The notes beneath the pieces were generated by a model. That model saw only the letters and a list, made by a program, of their open reading frames with translations, was not told where the DNA came from and did no database searches. Position numbers and translations under genes: made by a program. A DNA stretch of 64,000 nt, from assembly GCF_037975245.1 (NCBI RefSeq), contig NC_092569.1, positions 23,694,168 to 23,758,167 of the forward strand, read 5' to 3'. Shown piece after piece: positions 34,720-47,113 of the stretch (the first letter of the stretch is position 1; every line of letters starts with the position of its first letter). Source of the DNA: Apostichopus japonicus. Its lineage: Eukaryota; Echinodermata; Holothuroidea; Aspidochirotida; Stichopodidae.

Positions 34720-37700
34720 GAGTGTAAGCTATATTCACGAGGAGATTGATATACTCCAACTAGACATTTAATCTGGTCAAATTGGCTTTTTCCCTTTATG
34801 GATTGGTTGTGGTTTAATCGAATCACAGAAATTTATGTTCACGACGCATGTATTTTAATTTCATATTAAGTTTCATTTTAATTTATCAATCATGGATCTT
34901 TCTTTCACTTGTGAACGACATATAGTGCCAAAGGAATATTATAATTCAAACATACTATGCAACTGCTTTAACATGTCATACCATGTGTTATATACAAAAG
35001 AAGAAAACCTATATTGTTAAACATACATTTTCTTCCTTCACTATCTTGAAGTGTAGGGTATGATTGGCCATTGTACATCATTTACCACAGTTACCTCTTT
35101 TAAATGTGGTTCCTACAGTTTCACCAACACATATCTTAGCTAAATGTTTACTACGTTGTCTAAAGTGTTATATTATTACAACATTAACAAATGGGGAGTT
35201 TGAGTTGCGGGTGATGGGGGGTGGCTGGGGTTTGAAGTTGCTTAGGCTTTGTTGTGGTTTAGATTTTCTTGAAACATTACGTTGCAGTTGAATAATTCAA
35301 AATGGTGTCTAGATAAAAGAGATGGCGTCAGACGCAGAAACTAACCTATTCCCAACCGTTCAATCCATCGGCCCCCTCTGCCACCCCCACCCCCTTGTTC
35401 ATCCACAAATGGTATACCATCGATATTAGCATTCTACATATTTCAATGTTGTCAGAACTACAAACAGAAATACGTATCTACTTTTAACACTGTGATGACG
35501 CTTTAGGAGTGAAGTGACCGTTACCAAAGGGGGTTTTATGCCAGATACTCTGTAGTATAATAGAGCGATACAATTCAGTCTATAAGTAGACCTAAATTTG
35601 TAAGAATTGACTCAGAGGCAAGCACCGAATTCATCTCTCGAACTAGAGATAGTTTTGTTAGTGTATTGTGAGTATTGTGAGTGTATTGTAACTTGCCAGG
35701 AATTAAGTAGTCTAATGTCACGGTGCATAACTATTGCAATGTGTTTCTGTATGGAGCACACCAATTCCTTACTTCTGTCGGCGTGAAAAGTGTTGAGGGT
35801 TTGAAAGGATGTGTCACGACATGTTAAGTATCCGCTGGTAAATATAGACCTGACATAAACACTCATCTATCGGTGAGTAACTGAACAGGAAACTCTCGCG
35901 GAAGAAGGTCTGTATGTCTTCCTACACCGCAAAGGAAATTGAGTAAGATAATGAACATTACAGAACTGAGACATGACATCTGTCACGTATGATATATGTC
36001 CATATAGGATACCACTGTTTCTATACTCGCAAAACGACTCACATAAATGTCTTGTAAGCGTCATGTGCCTGGCTTGAAATTTATTCCCGTTCGAAGTTGT
36101 TGACTCAATGTATGATAATGGATAATGAATTGACAGAACCTCATATCAGCAATGAGAGGGCGAAAATCCTTCATAAATGAACCACAAGGTACCGGTAACG
36201 TTTTAAACTTGCAATAGCCAACCACCCTATTTTAACGTTTTCAATGGAATACCTTCATTTCCCGTGTTATATATAAGTTATAGCTTAATGTACGATAGAT
36301 CTCCCCGAGAGGGCCGACCAATTAATTTCTACAGGTTTGGAATGGGTTAAAATACTTTATTAATAGGAATGCATTGGATACCGTGTTCGACGTGGGTAAA
36401 CTTGTACGACCGATGTATAATTATACTAAACGTATACTTCAAATGTCCGGTAAAAATACTACAAGATTACATTTTCAATGCATACTATGGGACGTACACA
36501 TTTTCGCCTGGATTATTTAAGAAACGAGAATAAAAAACAAATCGTGTGGTTCTACTCCCTTTCCAAGTGATTCGCTAAACTCACATGACGTAACATCATC
36601 AGGATTGTACGAGCTCATTCTCAATTTAAGGGGTGGGGGTGGGTGGGGTGGTTGGCTTTGTAAATTGATTAAATTGTTTGGTTTTCGTACCGACGATCTC
36701 TCTTGGGTAACTTTTCATAGAAGATAGTATCATATACAGTTTACAACATAGGCTACCCCCAGTAACTTCGATATTTTATTACTTGTCAATTATACATTTT
36801 AATCGTGGTAATGGAAAAGTTTGCATATTATTACCTTTTCAACTGTGTGGATAGATCCAATCGCTTCGAATATATTTGTAGATACATATTTTGCGTGACT
36901 ATCTGGACAAAACGTCTGCGTACCGTAAAAAAAGTACTTATCCAGGTACCGCACTCAGCTCCTCCCGATTCAGAAAATAGTGTTTTGACACTAAACAGTA
37001 TAGCTATAAACAACATAGGTTTGATCAAGTATGAAAATCAGCAATGGAAATAGGAAGCGTGAGTCGCACGTGGTCAATCCTTACGTTTTGTTTATGTTTT
37101 CTTATGCGATGCTTTATTGTTACCGTACCGTTATATGGTAATATATTACTGTAGGTATTTCCCGATGCTAGCACCCCCCCCCCCCCCACCCCAACACCCT
37201 CCTCCGCAAACCCATGTAACCGTTAACGAATTCTGGTTGCCTTATCGTAATAATACTCGACAGCAATGACGACCTTATTGGCATGCTTGTTTCCATGATA
37301 AAGTGGTTGTCAAGTGTTTAATATGTAGTTTATGAACTCAAGCCGTCTACAAACATTTGATATAGTTTAATTGTCCATTTGACAAGGTTTATGAACTTCC
37401 TTAGTTTTATAGTACTATAGAAATGTCAGCATTAATAATCATTAACAGTCTCTCATCAAACGTACAGGGCATATAATGAATGATAAATTAAATGGAAATT
37501 ATTATAATAGATGTCTGTGTATGACATACACAATTATATTTATTTAATGCCATGACGTCACTCAAGTGATCGTGAGGCACAGCCATGTTTACTTACACTA
37601 TTAAAAAGAAGAATATTTTTCTTTATCAAAATTTCCAGTGGACGCAGATTTGACCCAGGGCTGTACCGCTGTGAATCCCTCACCCATGCACAATCCATTA

Positions 37701-39180
37701 CAATCTAAAACAGAGTGAATTAAATTCATAATGACAATAACTTTTATCACAAACTATCATGTTATACACGCCCGACAGCTGCTTGTTAATTGGAAAATTC
37801 ATAGCATATATTAACAAGTTTTGACATTGTAGTTTCGCACATATATTTCTGGCCTCAGATTTGTAGACGTTACTCCAATTAACCTTCAAGTTTTGTATAA
37901 TTATTCTATTATTGCATATCCAAGGAATATGAATTATGTTATTAGCAAGTGGCTGATTTGTTAAGAAAAATGCTAAGAAAATAACATGTCTACCAAAAGT
38001 TGCATTCTCTTGAAGGGCTTTGTGCTGTGCCCCTATATGATATTGTGGGTTAATATTATGTCTGTCAATGGGTGTTCTGAGTCCCTTGTGGTACATATGT
38101 TTGCGTCCCTGTTCATTAGTCTGTATCTGTGGCAGTCATGAAGTGCATACTTCGCCTTCTTGACAGCATAGTTTTACAGCTTTATATCGGCCATTTGCAG
38201 TACGATACTGTGAACTCTTCAAGGGAGGAATGACCCTTTAAACATATGGAGCTCATCAATGAAATTGGCTGGACCACTTATTCTAAGAAATCGTTTCATC
38301 GGGTACAACACAACATTCAACAGAAATACATAAGAACTTACGAATCAAACGTCTACTTTGCATTACACTATTGTCAAGGGCAAATGATGTAGAATGATAT
38401 TCAAGGGTGCTCTGCTATTTGAATCTAAGAGAACATGAAGTAGGATTTAGGCTGGGATGAGGAGCCGACTTCATAATCTATTTAAAATAGCGTTAAAGGA
38501 GCATTATGGAGGTTAAAACATTTTTAAAACTGAATACCTTGAAAAACGGAACATCAATAAAGAAACATTACTAGCACTCATTTCTCTTTGTGTCTTAGAA
38601 TATGGCGTATGAAAATTAAAATTATGACTAAAGATACACCCTTGCAGCGATAGCATACCATATTAATGGAGTACAAATCTGCACAAAAGATTAACCTTTT
38701 CCTTAAGGTAATGTATAAAACTAAGTTATGTAGCAACTGTGTTAGACATTATCGTTATCTTCTTTTAATTTGAAGTTCAATTGGTGTGAAATATCATAAC
38801 TGGAGATATACAGAACTTTAGAAATGAATGATTAAAAATGGAGAGTGTCAGAGATTACTCGCCGGGGAAGGTTGTTAGAGTGAGTGCTTGGTGGGGTTCC
38901 AACCCTACATCATGTAAATTGAACCACCAAAGCGCGATATGGAAGATGATGATATAACCGGACCCATCATAGCTAACACATGTCACGTGTTTGTTATATA
39001 CATGTAGGCTTATAGGCTTACTCTTGTTTTAGTATCAACTGCATTTTGCGTAGTCTCGTTCAGGATCTTATTCAACTTACGTAAAGCGAGGCATATACGC
39101 TGGTGCTGTTAAAGTTAGTCCTGCGCCCTCACATCCTCTGAAGTTAATACTGAGGGAAACTGGTAGTATCTATTCCGTTC
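34720..39180. other. Noncoding stretch, one unrecognised open frame
   Basis: No exon or RNA gene is supportable. The only long frame is a 132-codon minus-strand one at 37698-38096, without splice context or a domain I recognise. It may be part of an eroded repeat. Poly-C and GGGTGGGGG tracts occur near 36630 and 37170. Confidence 0.5.
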
Positions 39181-39185
39181 CTCGG

Positions 39186-39608
39186 CACCTGATACTCATG
39201 GCTTTAGTACATTAACTACTGGTGCCACCTGTAACACGTGTTACCGTGTTACGAACAAGAAAAAGGAAAACTTACTGATACACTGTTGTGGGACATGGAC
39301 AGTTGTTGCTGTTTAGTCCTTTCTTCGTTCTCGGCATGACGAATTGGAGTAATTTAAAGAGAGGTGTGAACTGGAATCAGTCGGTACCGTACCTCCTTTA
39401 CTTCATCTCGTAGGCCTTTTCATCTTCTTAGACTCCTTGTCCAGTCGCGCAGTTCTTTGTCTTACATTCGAACAAGTGAACAGCTTTGCAGTTGTTACAG
39501 TGCCACTTGTAACACATGTTACCGTGTTACGAACACAAAGTAGTAATTACTGATGCACGGTTGTGGGACATGAACGGTAGTTGCTGTACCAGGTATGAGT
39601 ATCCGCTG
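39186..39608. mobile_element. Foldback MITE, same family as 940-1349
   Basis: The left end CACCTGATACTCATGGCTTT and the right end GTATGAGTATCCGCTG are inverted. Internal blocks (CTGTAACACGTGTTACCGTG, TGATGCACGGTTGTGGGACA) are shared with the copy at 940-1349. The core differs (about 39310-39480 is GC-moderate rather than AT-rich). No clear target duplication remains. Confidence 0.7.
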
Positions 39609-42056
39609 TTCTAGGGGACTCGTCTTTCAACATATGACAATGATCACACAGTCACAGTCTCGATGTAAAGGGGACTGGGGTTGAGAGTGAATCAATAAAG
39701 TAGTTTCGTTTTTCGTGCTCAGGTTCTTTCTTGGCTGACTTTTCTTTGGAATGCATAGCTCAATGTAAACACGCCCTCGCTAAATAGTTGTAGAGCAATT
39801 GGATTATTTAACGTTAAGGACATAATCGAAATTCATGTAGTAATATATTAGCAACGTCTTGACCAATATTATATCTTGAGTTGTGATGTTACTTGTATGA
39901 CACTGACCAAGCCATGTATTTGGATCAAACGCAGTCTAAAAAACTGGACATAGAGTTAACTTAGTAATTATCTTCTTATCAACTGTCTTATTCAGGTAAG
40001 GAAAAACGTGTGTTATTCACTAATTAAATGCTAAGTTTCAGTTGCCAGTTGATAATTTCAAGTGTTTGCCTAACTCAGCCGATTCTCAGGGCTCTATCGG
40101 TTAAAACTGGTAAAGGTGTGTACCAATTAATCAGTTAAATCTGATGTGTGTTATAATTCTTAACATGTGTTACATTTATGACCAGTTACTACTGAGTAGG
40201 ACTCACGAACTGAAAATACTAAACATACAATCCTATGAATAATGATTGACTAGACTAATCAGACTACTTTAAAGGTTTCGCCAATAATTTCGTCCAAACA
40301 TATCATATGAAATATATCAGAATAAAATACAGGTTTAAAATCATTCGTCCTCTGATTCTGATGTTACCATCCAAATTTTAACAAATATCTCTCTTCATAG
40401 ATCGATATATCAAGTACATAGTTATAAAACAAAATATCTTTTACCCCCAAAAAGTGTAAATTTACAATGAAAATATGCTGATGCCACCTCGTGTAACTTA
40501 TTTCATAGATTCTCAAATTATCAGTCATTTTGCCCACATAAAAATCCTTTCCCAATGTACTAAACTTCCTGTATTACCTTGACATGAGATACGTTTCTTC
40601 TACAAGACACTTAAAATATCCTCTTATATATATACTTAGAACAACAGAAATCAAGGTAAAAGTTTCCTTAACAAATATAACCTAGTTTGAGAGGAAATGA
40701 AGCCTTCACTCAACTCAGGACAGATCGTTTCCTCATTAGTTCGTTCCAATTGCCTTTCAATTTCCTTTTTATGGAACACTGTCTCAATTAACCCAAGAGT
40801 TAACTTCTAAGAATATGCCGAGAGGTTTCCTGGATTTTAAAAAAAAATGTCTGAAACGCATAGATTCCTGAAAAGTTACGGTTGGTGTAATAAATGAATG
40901 GAATTAAGTGAAGGAGCAAAGTTTACTCAATAGGTACTCAAGGATCAGAGAGAGTGCAATCTGGGGTGTGAGAGGGTGTAGGGCGGCTTCGGTAGTTGTT
41001 TCTTGAGGAGACAAGTCAAGATAACCTAAACTCTCCCAACAATTTCGTGTAACAACTGTCTTAATTTCGTAATAAAAGGTAAATTTAAATAACAAAATGC
41101 CACTTTTCCATCATCAAAATGTATGGGGAAAGGTACTTTTCGTTACCAAACAAACAGCACTCCTAATGTATGGAAAGGGGTACTTTTTAGACTTTGCCGC
41201 TGTGAACTGGTGCAGGGCCAAAAGTAATCGAGTGTGTTGTCGTACACTGTGAAACGACAACGTACTGCATATTTCTTATATGAAACTAAACCTCTAATAA
41301 AAATAAGATATTAAATAATTAAGTCTTCCCGTGTTAACAATTTATTCTAGCAATTTACGAATCAAATATATCATGACCTTAACACCAAATGTTTTTTTTT
41401 TTTTAAATTCTGAGATAAATGTTTCAACCTCGAGTCCATCTTTGTGTCAACAGAACATAAGTACGGTCTCATTTTAATTTAAGTCACTCTACATGCATTT
41501 GTTTCTATCAAATGTAATATTTAACAAACACTCATATACAATCCATAATACGTTTTCTTATATCAAAATTGTTAGCAATAGGTGTAGGTGGAACAAAATA
41601 ATTGTACTAAACAAAATTGATAAAATGATATTTATGAAGTCATTGATCCTGAGGCAATATTTCCACAAAGTGAAAAAAAGATCGTAGTCTTATTTGCTTC
41701 TACAATTTAATACGCAATCTTATATCCAAAATGGGCACGAGTTAAGGCCAGGCGAGAGGGGATAATAGGTGACCCAGGGCTCGGGGTCAATGAGGATATC
41801 CACGGGACGAATTTGAAAATGGATCAAAGTTTATGAAAAATAATGTATGCTGATTGTCATAATATAATCTCGGGAATATGATGGTGCAAGTAAACTAGCT
41901 GTAATTAAATCAGCGCGTTCCTCCGCTGGGGAATGAAGTTCGATTACAAAACAAACTATTAATATACTTATAAAACTAAATGCATAACGGAAAACACTGC
42001 AATTTTAGATAACGATAAAGGGCAAATAATTTGTTATGTCTACTAGAAACGGGGTT

Positions 42057-42120
42057 CAAACAAGTGGCCACTGGGTTACAAGCACATCGCTTCACAAATT
42101 CAGCTATCCAGCCATTAGAT
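42057..42120 (-). tRNA. Degenerate tRNA-like sequence
   Basis: On the minus strand GGCTGGATAGCTGAATTTGT leads to a CTTGTAACC loop and a B-box-like TTTGAACCCC. It faces the plus-strand tRNA-like sequence at 42306, giving an inverted pair about 185 bp apart. The pair is repeated in copy B, where this B box is partly deleted. Not a functional tRNA. Confidence 0.4.
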
Positions 42121-42305
42121 GGTGACTCCCTAATATAGCATGATATATTTAAACAGAATTTCTAATGTAATATCTCCCCTGCATCTTTTCGCATGAATCC
42201 GACAGAAACTTAGGCGTGATCCCTTGTTAAACGGTAGCAATGTACTGTGGCTCCTGACTTGCACCCACATCAAAGAACTGGCTGTGGGGATTTCAAACAA
42301 CTAAG

Positions 42306-42376
42306 GGTTGGATAGCCCAGTTGGTTGTGCGCTGTGTCTGTTATCCAAACGCCACTGGTTCGAATCCAGTTCTAGC
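42306..42376 (+). tRNA. tRNA-derived sequence (Asn-GTT-like)
   Basis: A-box-like ATAGCCCAGTTGGT and a perfect B box GGTTCGAATCC with a five-pair T stem (ACTGG/CCAGT). The anticodon loop CTGTTAT is Asn-like, but the anticodon and D stems do not pair. The paralog at 51056 has a better acceptor stem. Best read as a tRNA pseudogene or SINE head. Confidence 0.5.
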
Positions 42377-42961
42377 AATAAAAATTTCTTTGCTTCTTTG
42401 TAATATTTGTTTTAATGATTTCAATATTTCGGTTATTATTGCTTGTATAAGCTCTATAGACGTTTACGCTCATAAATCAGTTTAGCAGCGTACAGCATCA
42501 GCATACTACGTGTTTGTCAAGCAGGAATGATAAGAGGGGAGGCTGGGGTAAAGAAGAGATCATGGTATGTTTCGTTAACTTAGTGAGTAAGCACCGGATT
42601 AAGGGTGGGGAAGTGAGTGTAGAAGATACCCCATGGCCTAACGATACAAACTTAAGCATGCCGAATATTAATTGGATCATTGCAAATCGTAATATCAACA
42701 GTACAGTATTTTTAACCACAGATAGTGCTACTAGATTGATTCAGAATGAGAAATGAATACCAAATCTAAATATTGATTACGTTGATTAAGCGCAACGTTG
42801 TGATATATATGAAGGAAAAATGCACCAGAGATTTGGTAATGTACCATATGTGAGGAGAAGCCCGAGTATTGCTAGTTAATAACATAAAGGACATCAGGTA
42901 CAAATCAATATCGCAATTAAAAGGGATCGAAGAAAGAAAAGGGGCGGTGGTGGGGTGAAGT

Positions 42962-45900
42962 TTAAAGAGGTCTAACTTTCATTTCGGTGAATTTCAGATT
43001 ACAGTTTCCCCCCGGAAGGCCAGTCCATTCAATACAAGCATCCCACCAGTCACCAGTGCGAAAGAAATAGCGAGAGTTGAGATCACATTCGTCGCATCGG
43101 TTGTACCACCAGGCACTACCCTGCGACAAGGCACAAGGACCACTAAGGTCATTGTCATTATCATTATCGTACGTTGTGAAGGACATATTTCTGTGAATTG
43201 CAAATGAGTCTGCGCCTGTACAAAAACCAAATATGAAAACCAAATTAATAAGAATTAATAAAGTAAATAAAACTAGGTATAATTAAGTTAGTAAGAAACG
43301 TGATCAATCTATGTACAGAGAGACGTGCAAATGTATTCAAAGTATATTTGCCAAATTCAATCTAATAAAATGGTTAATTGTAAAACTTTCTGCAAATTGT
43401 TATTCCGATGGCAGAAACTAATATGGAAAAGAGAAATATGCCACACTGATAATTGAAAACTACATTTCAATTGTTTTGGTCCCAAACTCAAGTTATGGTT
43501 AATTGAATAAAACCTGTTTCGACTGGCAAAACCCTCGATTCTTCTCCGGAGTTTATCGAAGTTTGAAGGTTTGTGATGTCATTATTGCAAATGTGCTTCA
43601 AAATCTTTACTTTCCTGCCTTATAATATTCTTGTTGATTCATCCTTGAAACGTGATACATTTGGAACACATCTGTGTTTAGCTGTTAATATTCTCTGTAT
43701 TTAGAATTTAATTAAAAAGCAACTTTCTTGTAGAAATATTATTTTCCTCTGTGAATTAGGGAGTTAATTATTGTAAAGGGGGAAAAGACATTTTCAGCTG
43801 AATTGCCGTGGTGACATCATGCACTCTGTTGATGCCAGTTTTATCCACAAAATATCACCAAATTCGAAAACAAAAATCGTATCTTCGTCACAAAAAGTAC
43901 TACATGGATCTGGTTTTGACCTAAAGAAGCAGACAATGTCAATAGTTGTATTACTCAATCAACATAAGCCACTGAAATAACCCAAGAACATCATCCGAAA
44001 AAAAGTTCACCTGTCCGAATATTAATATAAATGAACCTGTATTGCAGATTTGCTTCTTAAAGGAAGCACGAGTCGGCTAAATTTTCTGTTGTTTTCAGTC
44101 TAACCAATCATGTTGAGTTGTTGACCAGTAATAACTAAACAATCCAGAATGTCAAGTAGTATGGATTATTTCATAAGACTTATACAATTGAACGAACACA
44201 ATTTATTTCTCTGCAGTAATCTTACTCCCTGGGATCAAATAAGCATATAAGTATTTAAATAATTCGAAACTCGGAGTACAAATCAAAGCAATTAATTTCT
44301 TATATTCGATAAAACTAGTTTGTTGAAACTATTAACATATTATGAAATGATATAACGTTAGGGTCATGGTGAAGGGGTTTCCTATCATTGTTTGAGTTAA
44401 TAAATTCTATAAGAAGCACAAAATACTAACATGTACTTTCAGGTAAGTGTTGTCCGAGCTCAACCAGTCTGTATTTACTGCTCTCGTCACTGATTCGGAA
44501 TCGATCGTACTTGGCAAAGTAAGGAACGCCGTGTTGGTTATTCATATCAATCCGAATCTCATATTTCTTTTGATTCGTCAAGAGAGAGATTTTGTCGTTA
44601 CCTAACCAAAATTCCCCGTTCAGAAAACCAAATCCATGTTTGTAATCGTACCACTTACGGAAGAAATCTACGGATCCGTCTACTCGACGCTGGATTACCT
44701 GTCAAATGGGATTCATTGAGAAGGCGGTTGAATAAACGTGAAACTTTAAGCTACATTTTAAGTACAGTTGTAATTTTACATCATTGCCTGTCACCCGATA
44801 TAAAGTCAGACATCAGTAAGGTCACCAACAGCTGACTGCTCCTCAAACTCTTTATTCCGCAGGGTATTAAATCCAGCCTGGGGGTGAACAATCTTTTAGG
44901 AGTGAATCCCACCTCTTCCCATAAGCTCCCGACTCCTCTGCAATACCCACCAAAACCTTTAAAGTTTATAGCCGTAAGATAAACACATGTTTTACGTTAA
45001 CTATCACGATATATACACTGTCAAATCTTTGGTTGAAATTACATGAATTGTATAACTACATATATTGCTGGTTCCGCTAGCGTTATTGACAAACATAATA
45101 GAGAGAAATTCTCAAACTGAACTTACAGTCCAACCCCCTCCATCTATCGAGTTGTTACAATATACACGGAAAGGTTCTAGAGCATCGTCCGGCTGAATAA
45201 GATAAACTCCAGACTTCATAGTATAAAATCTTGATGAGAACTTCATGAGATAGTCACGGACTTCAGAACAATCTCTCGGGTACTCGCTTCCTGGTTGGTG
45301 AGAATTTAATGTGATTGCGTAAGCTGATCAAAGACTGAAGTGAGTAATTCACAAATACCCTTTGTTTATTAACATTATTGAGTGAAATTCGACGTAAATA
45401 TTCCACTTATTTTATATTTAGTTTTTACATTTTATTGTGTCCTCTAATTTATAGACTATTCATGAGGTTTTAATCTATCTTCGTGTCGACTGGTTTTTCT
45501 ACTTCTTCGAAAATTGAAAACACAATCTTTATAAACACTATACTAGCATTGTTTGAATTATTATTATTCACCATGTTAACCTGTGGTACAATAGCTTCAA
45601 ATAGGTTCTATATTGACTCAAATGCCTACCGCATATAATAAAATATGCACAAAAATTGAACAAAAGACAATTTTTTTTCAGAATTCCTAGTTATTTTCTG
45701 AATACCGGTGTAAGGTACATGCTTTTTTCATAGTTTTGTTGCATTACAGTGTTCAAAGTTTCATATACTGTGTCACCGGGTGGATTTCATTGAATTTTGG
45801 TAACAATAAATCACCCTTGTTTTTTATTCAAATTATTGTTTTGATTTTCTTTTAAAAACACTGCTTCGATAGGGGTTACAATCTTATCCACCTACCCCTA

Positions 45901-47113
45901 TAAATCCCCATGTATTTCCCACTCGTAATCAATGTGTGTTGACCCCGTTTAGGATACGATCCAAACATTGACCATGGATCTCGATTTAAATTCATCTAAA
46001 CTTTCTTCGAGTCCACAATTACTAACTTTTCAAAATCTCAGTGAAGCCCAAATAATATGTTTCTTGTAAGTCGGTGGATCGCTAATGTTGCTACAACTTT
46101 CAAATGACGTAACCATAATTAAACGAGAGTATAAAATGTAAACATTTTCATTAAATATTAGCTAATCTTGGTCTGGTGGTTGTTAGGAATGAAAAACGTT
46201 TATGACTTAATTATGACTTAATTAGAAACAAAACAAGATATCTCATGTGCACATTATACGCAGGAAGGAAGAATATGATTTTCTGATTCATTTCTCGTTT
46301 ACGGTAATGGGATGTTATCAAAATAAAACCTCATAATAACCAATGAAATACTTAATATAGATTTAATCACAATACTAACCAGTACTGACAGTTAGATCCC
46401 CATCTTCAGTCATTTCCACATTTCTCTATATGCATGGAATTTAACAGTGAAAAACAAAACTAATATTAATCAAAAATGTTCGTCAGTAAATGTTAGTTTC
46501 CAAAAACATAAACCAAAAAATGTTCAGCTTCTAGTCAAATTTGTTTTCTTGATATCAGCCAAATGAACGCTTCTCTCTAATGGCATGGTGACTTTACTCT
46601 ATGACTTGTAATGTTTCAGACAACTTCTGCTGTGTCCTAGGATAGTATAACTAATCGGGCCGAATAACTCAGAAAAAGATTGTAATTTAATCAAAATAAC
46701 CATTTTCCTGCATTTGGTTCTACCAGGCAAAAGTTAATAGGGGATCACAAAAGAATTTAATTTGAACCTTTAATCGCCGAGACAGATTTTCAAATTAATA
46801 TCAATCACAAGTTGTCAGAACTTAGCATGACCGCTGCGGTTATCATGGATCTGTCAGCCAAGTGGGTTGTTGTTTACAGCTTTTCACTCTTAGCTATAGA
46901 ATACGTCCATCACCTCCTACTCCCTCTTCCGTTCCTCTGCCCTCCCTGTTTACTCTTTCCGCCCCACATCCCCTCGTTCCCTTGAAACAGAATTAAGTAA
47001 CTTGTTTTTCGCCTTTAAAGACTTTGACTTACCCTTTGCTGTTGGCACTCGCAACTAGCATTATGAATCAGCAAAATGCCCAAAACGTAAACGAAAACTC
47101 GATGAAACGCCAT
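42962..47113 (-). CDS. Secreted fibrinogen-related (FReD) protein, complete five-exon gene
   Basis: Minus-strand exons: 47033-47113, 46380-46425, 45127-45290, 44437-44698, 42962-43215 (807 nt including stop, 268 aa). The phases (0,1,0,1) agree throughout. Exon 1 is a signal peptide (MAFHRVFVYVLGILLIHNAS, then CECQQQR). Exon 2 is a 15-codon acidic linker (RNVEMTEDGDLTVST). Exons 3-5 form the FReD: DCSEVRDYL, SGVYLIQPDD, CNNSIDGGGWT, VIQRRVDGSVDFF, FWLGNDKISLLT, a Ca-site-like DNDNDND, a CALSQGSAWWYNRCDECDLN segment and C-terminal KFTEMKVRPL. The donor after exon 4 (GTACAT) is weak; the other sites are ordinary. Family role: soluble glycan- or microbe-binding lectin. The FReD differs clearly from the plus-strand gene at 8502, so the two are separate subfamilies. 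The lengths of exons 3-5 are exactly conserved in the paralog at 51715-53788. Confidence 0.85.

Noticed and set aside
37698-38096. 132-codon minus-strand open frame
   Set aside because: No recognisable domain, signal peptide or splice partners; possibly part of an eroded repeat. Mentioned only in the stretch description.
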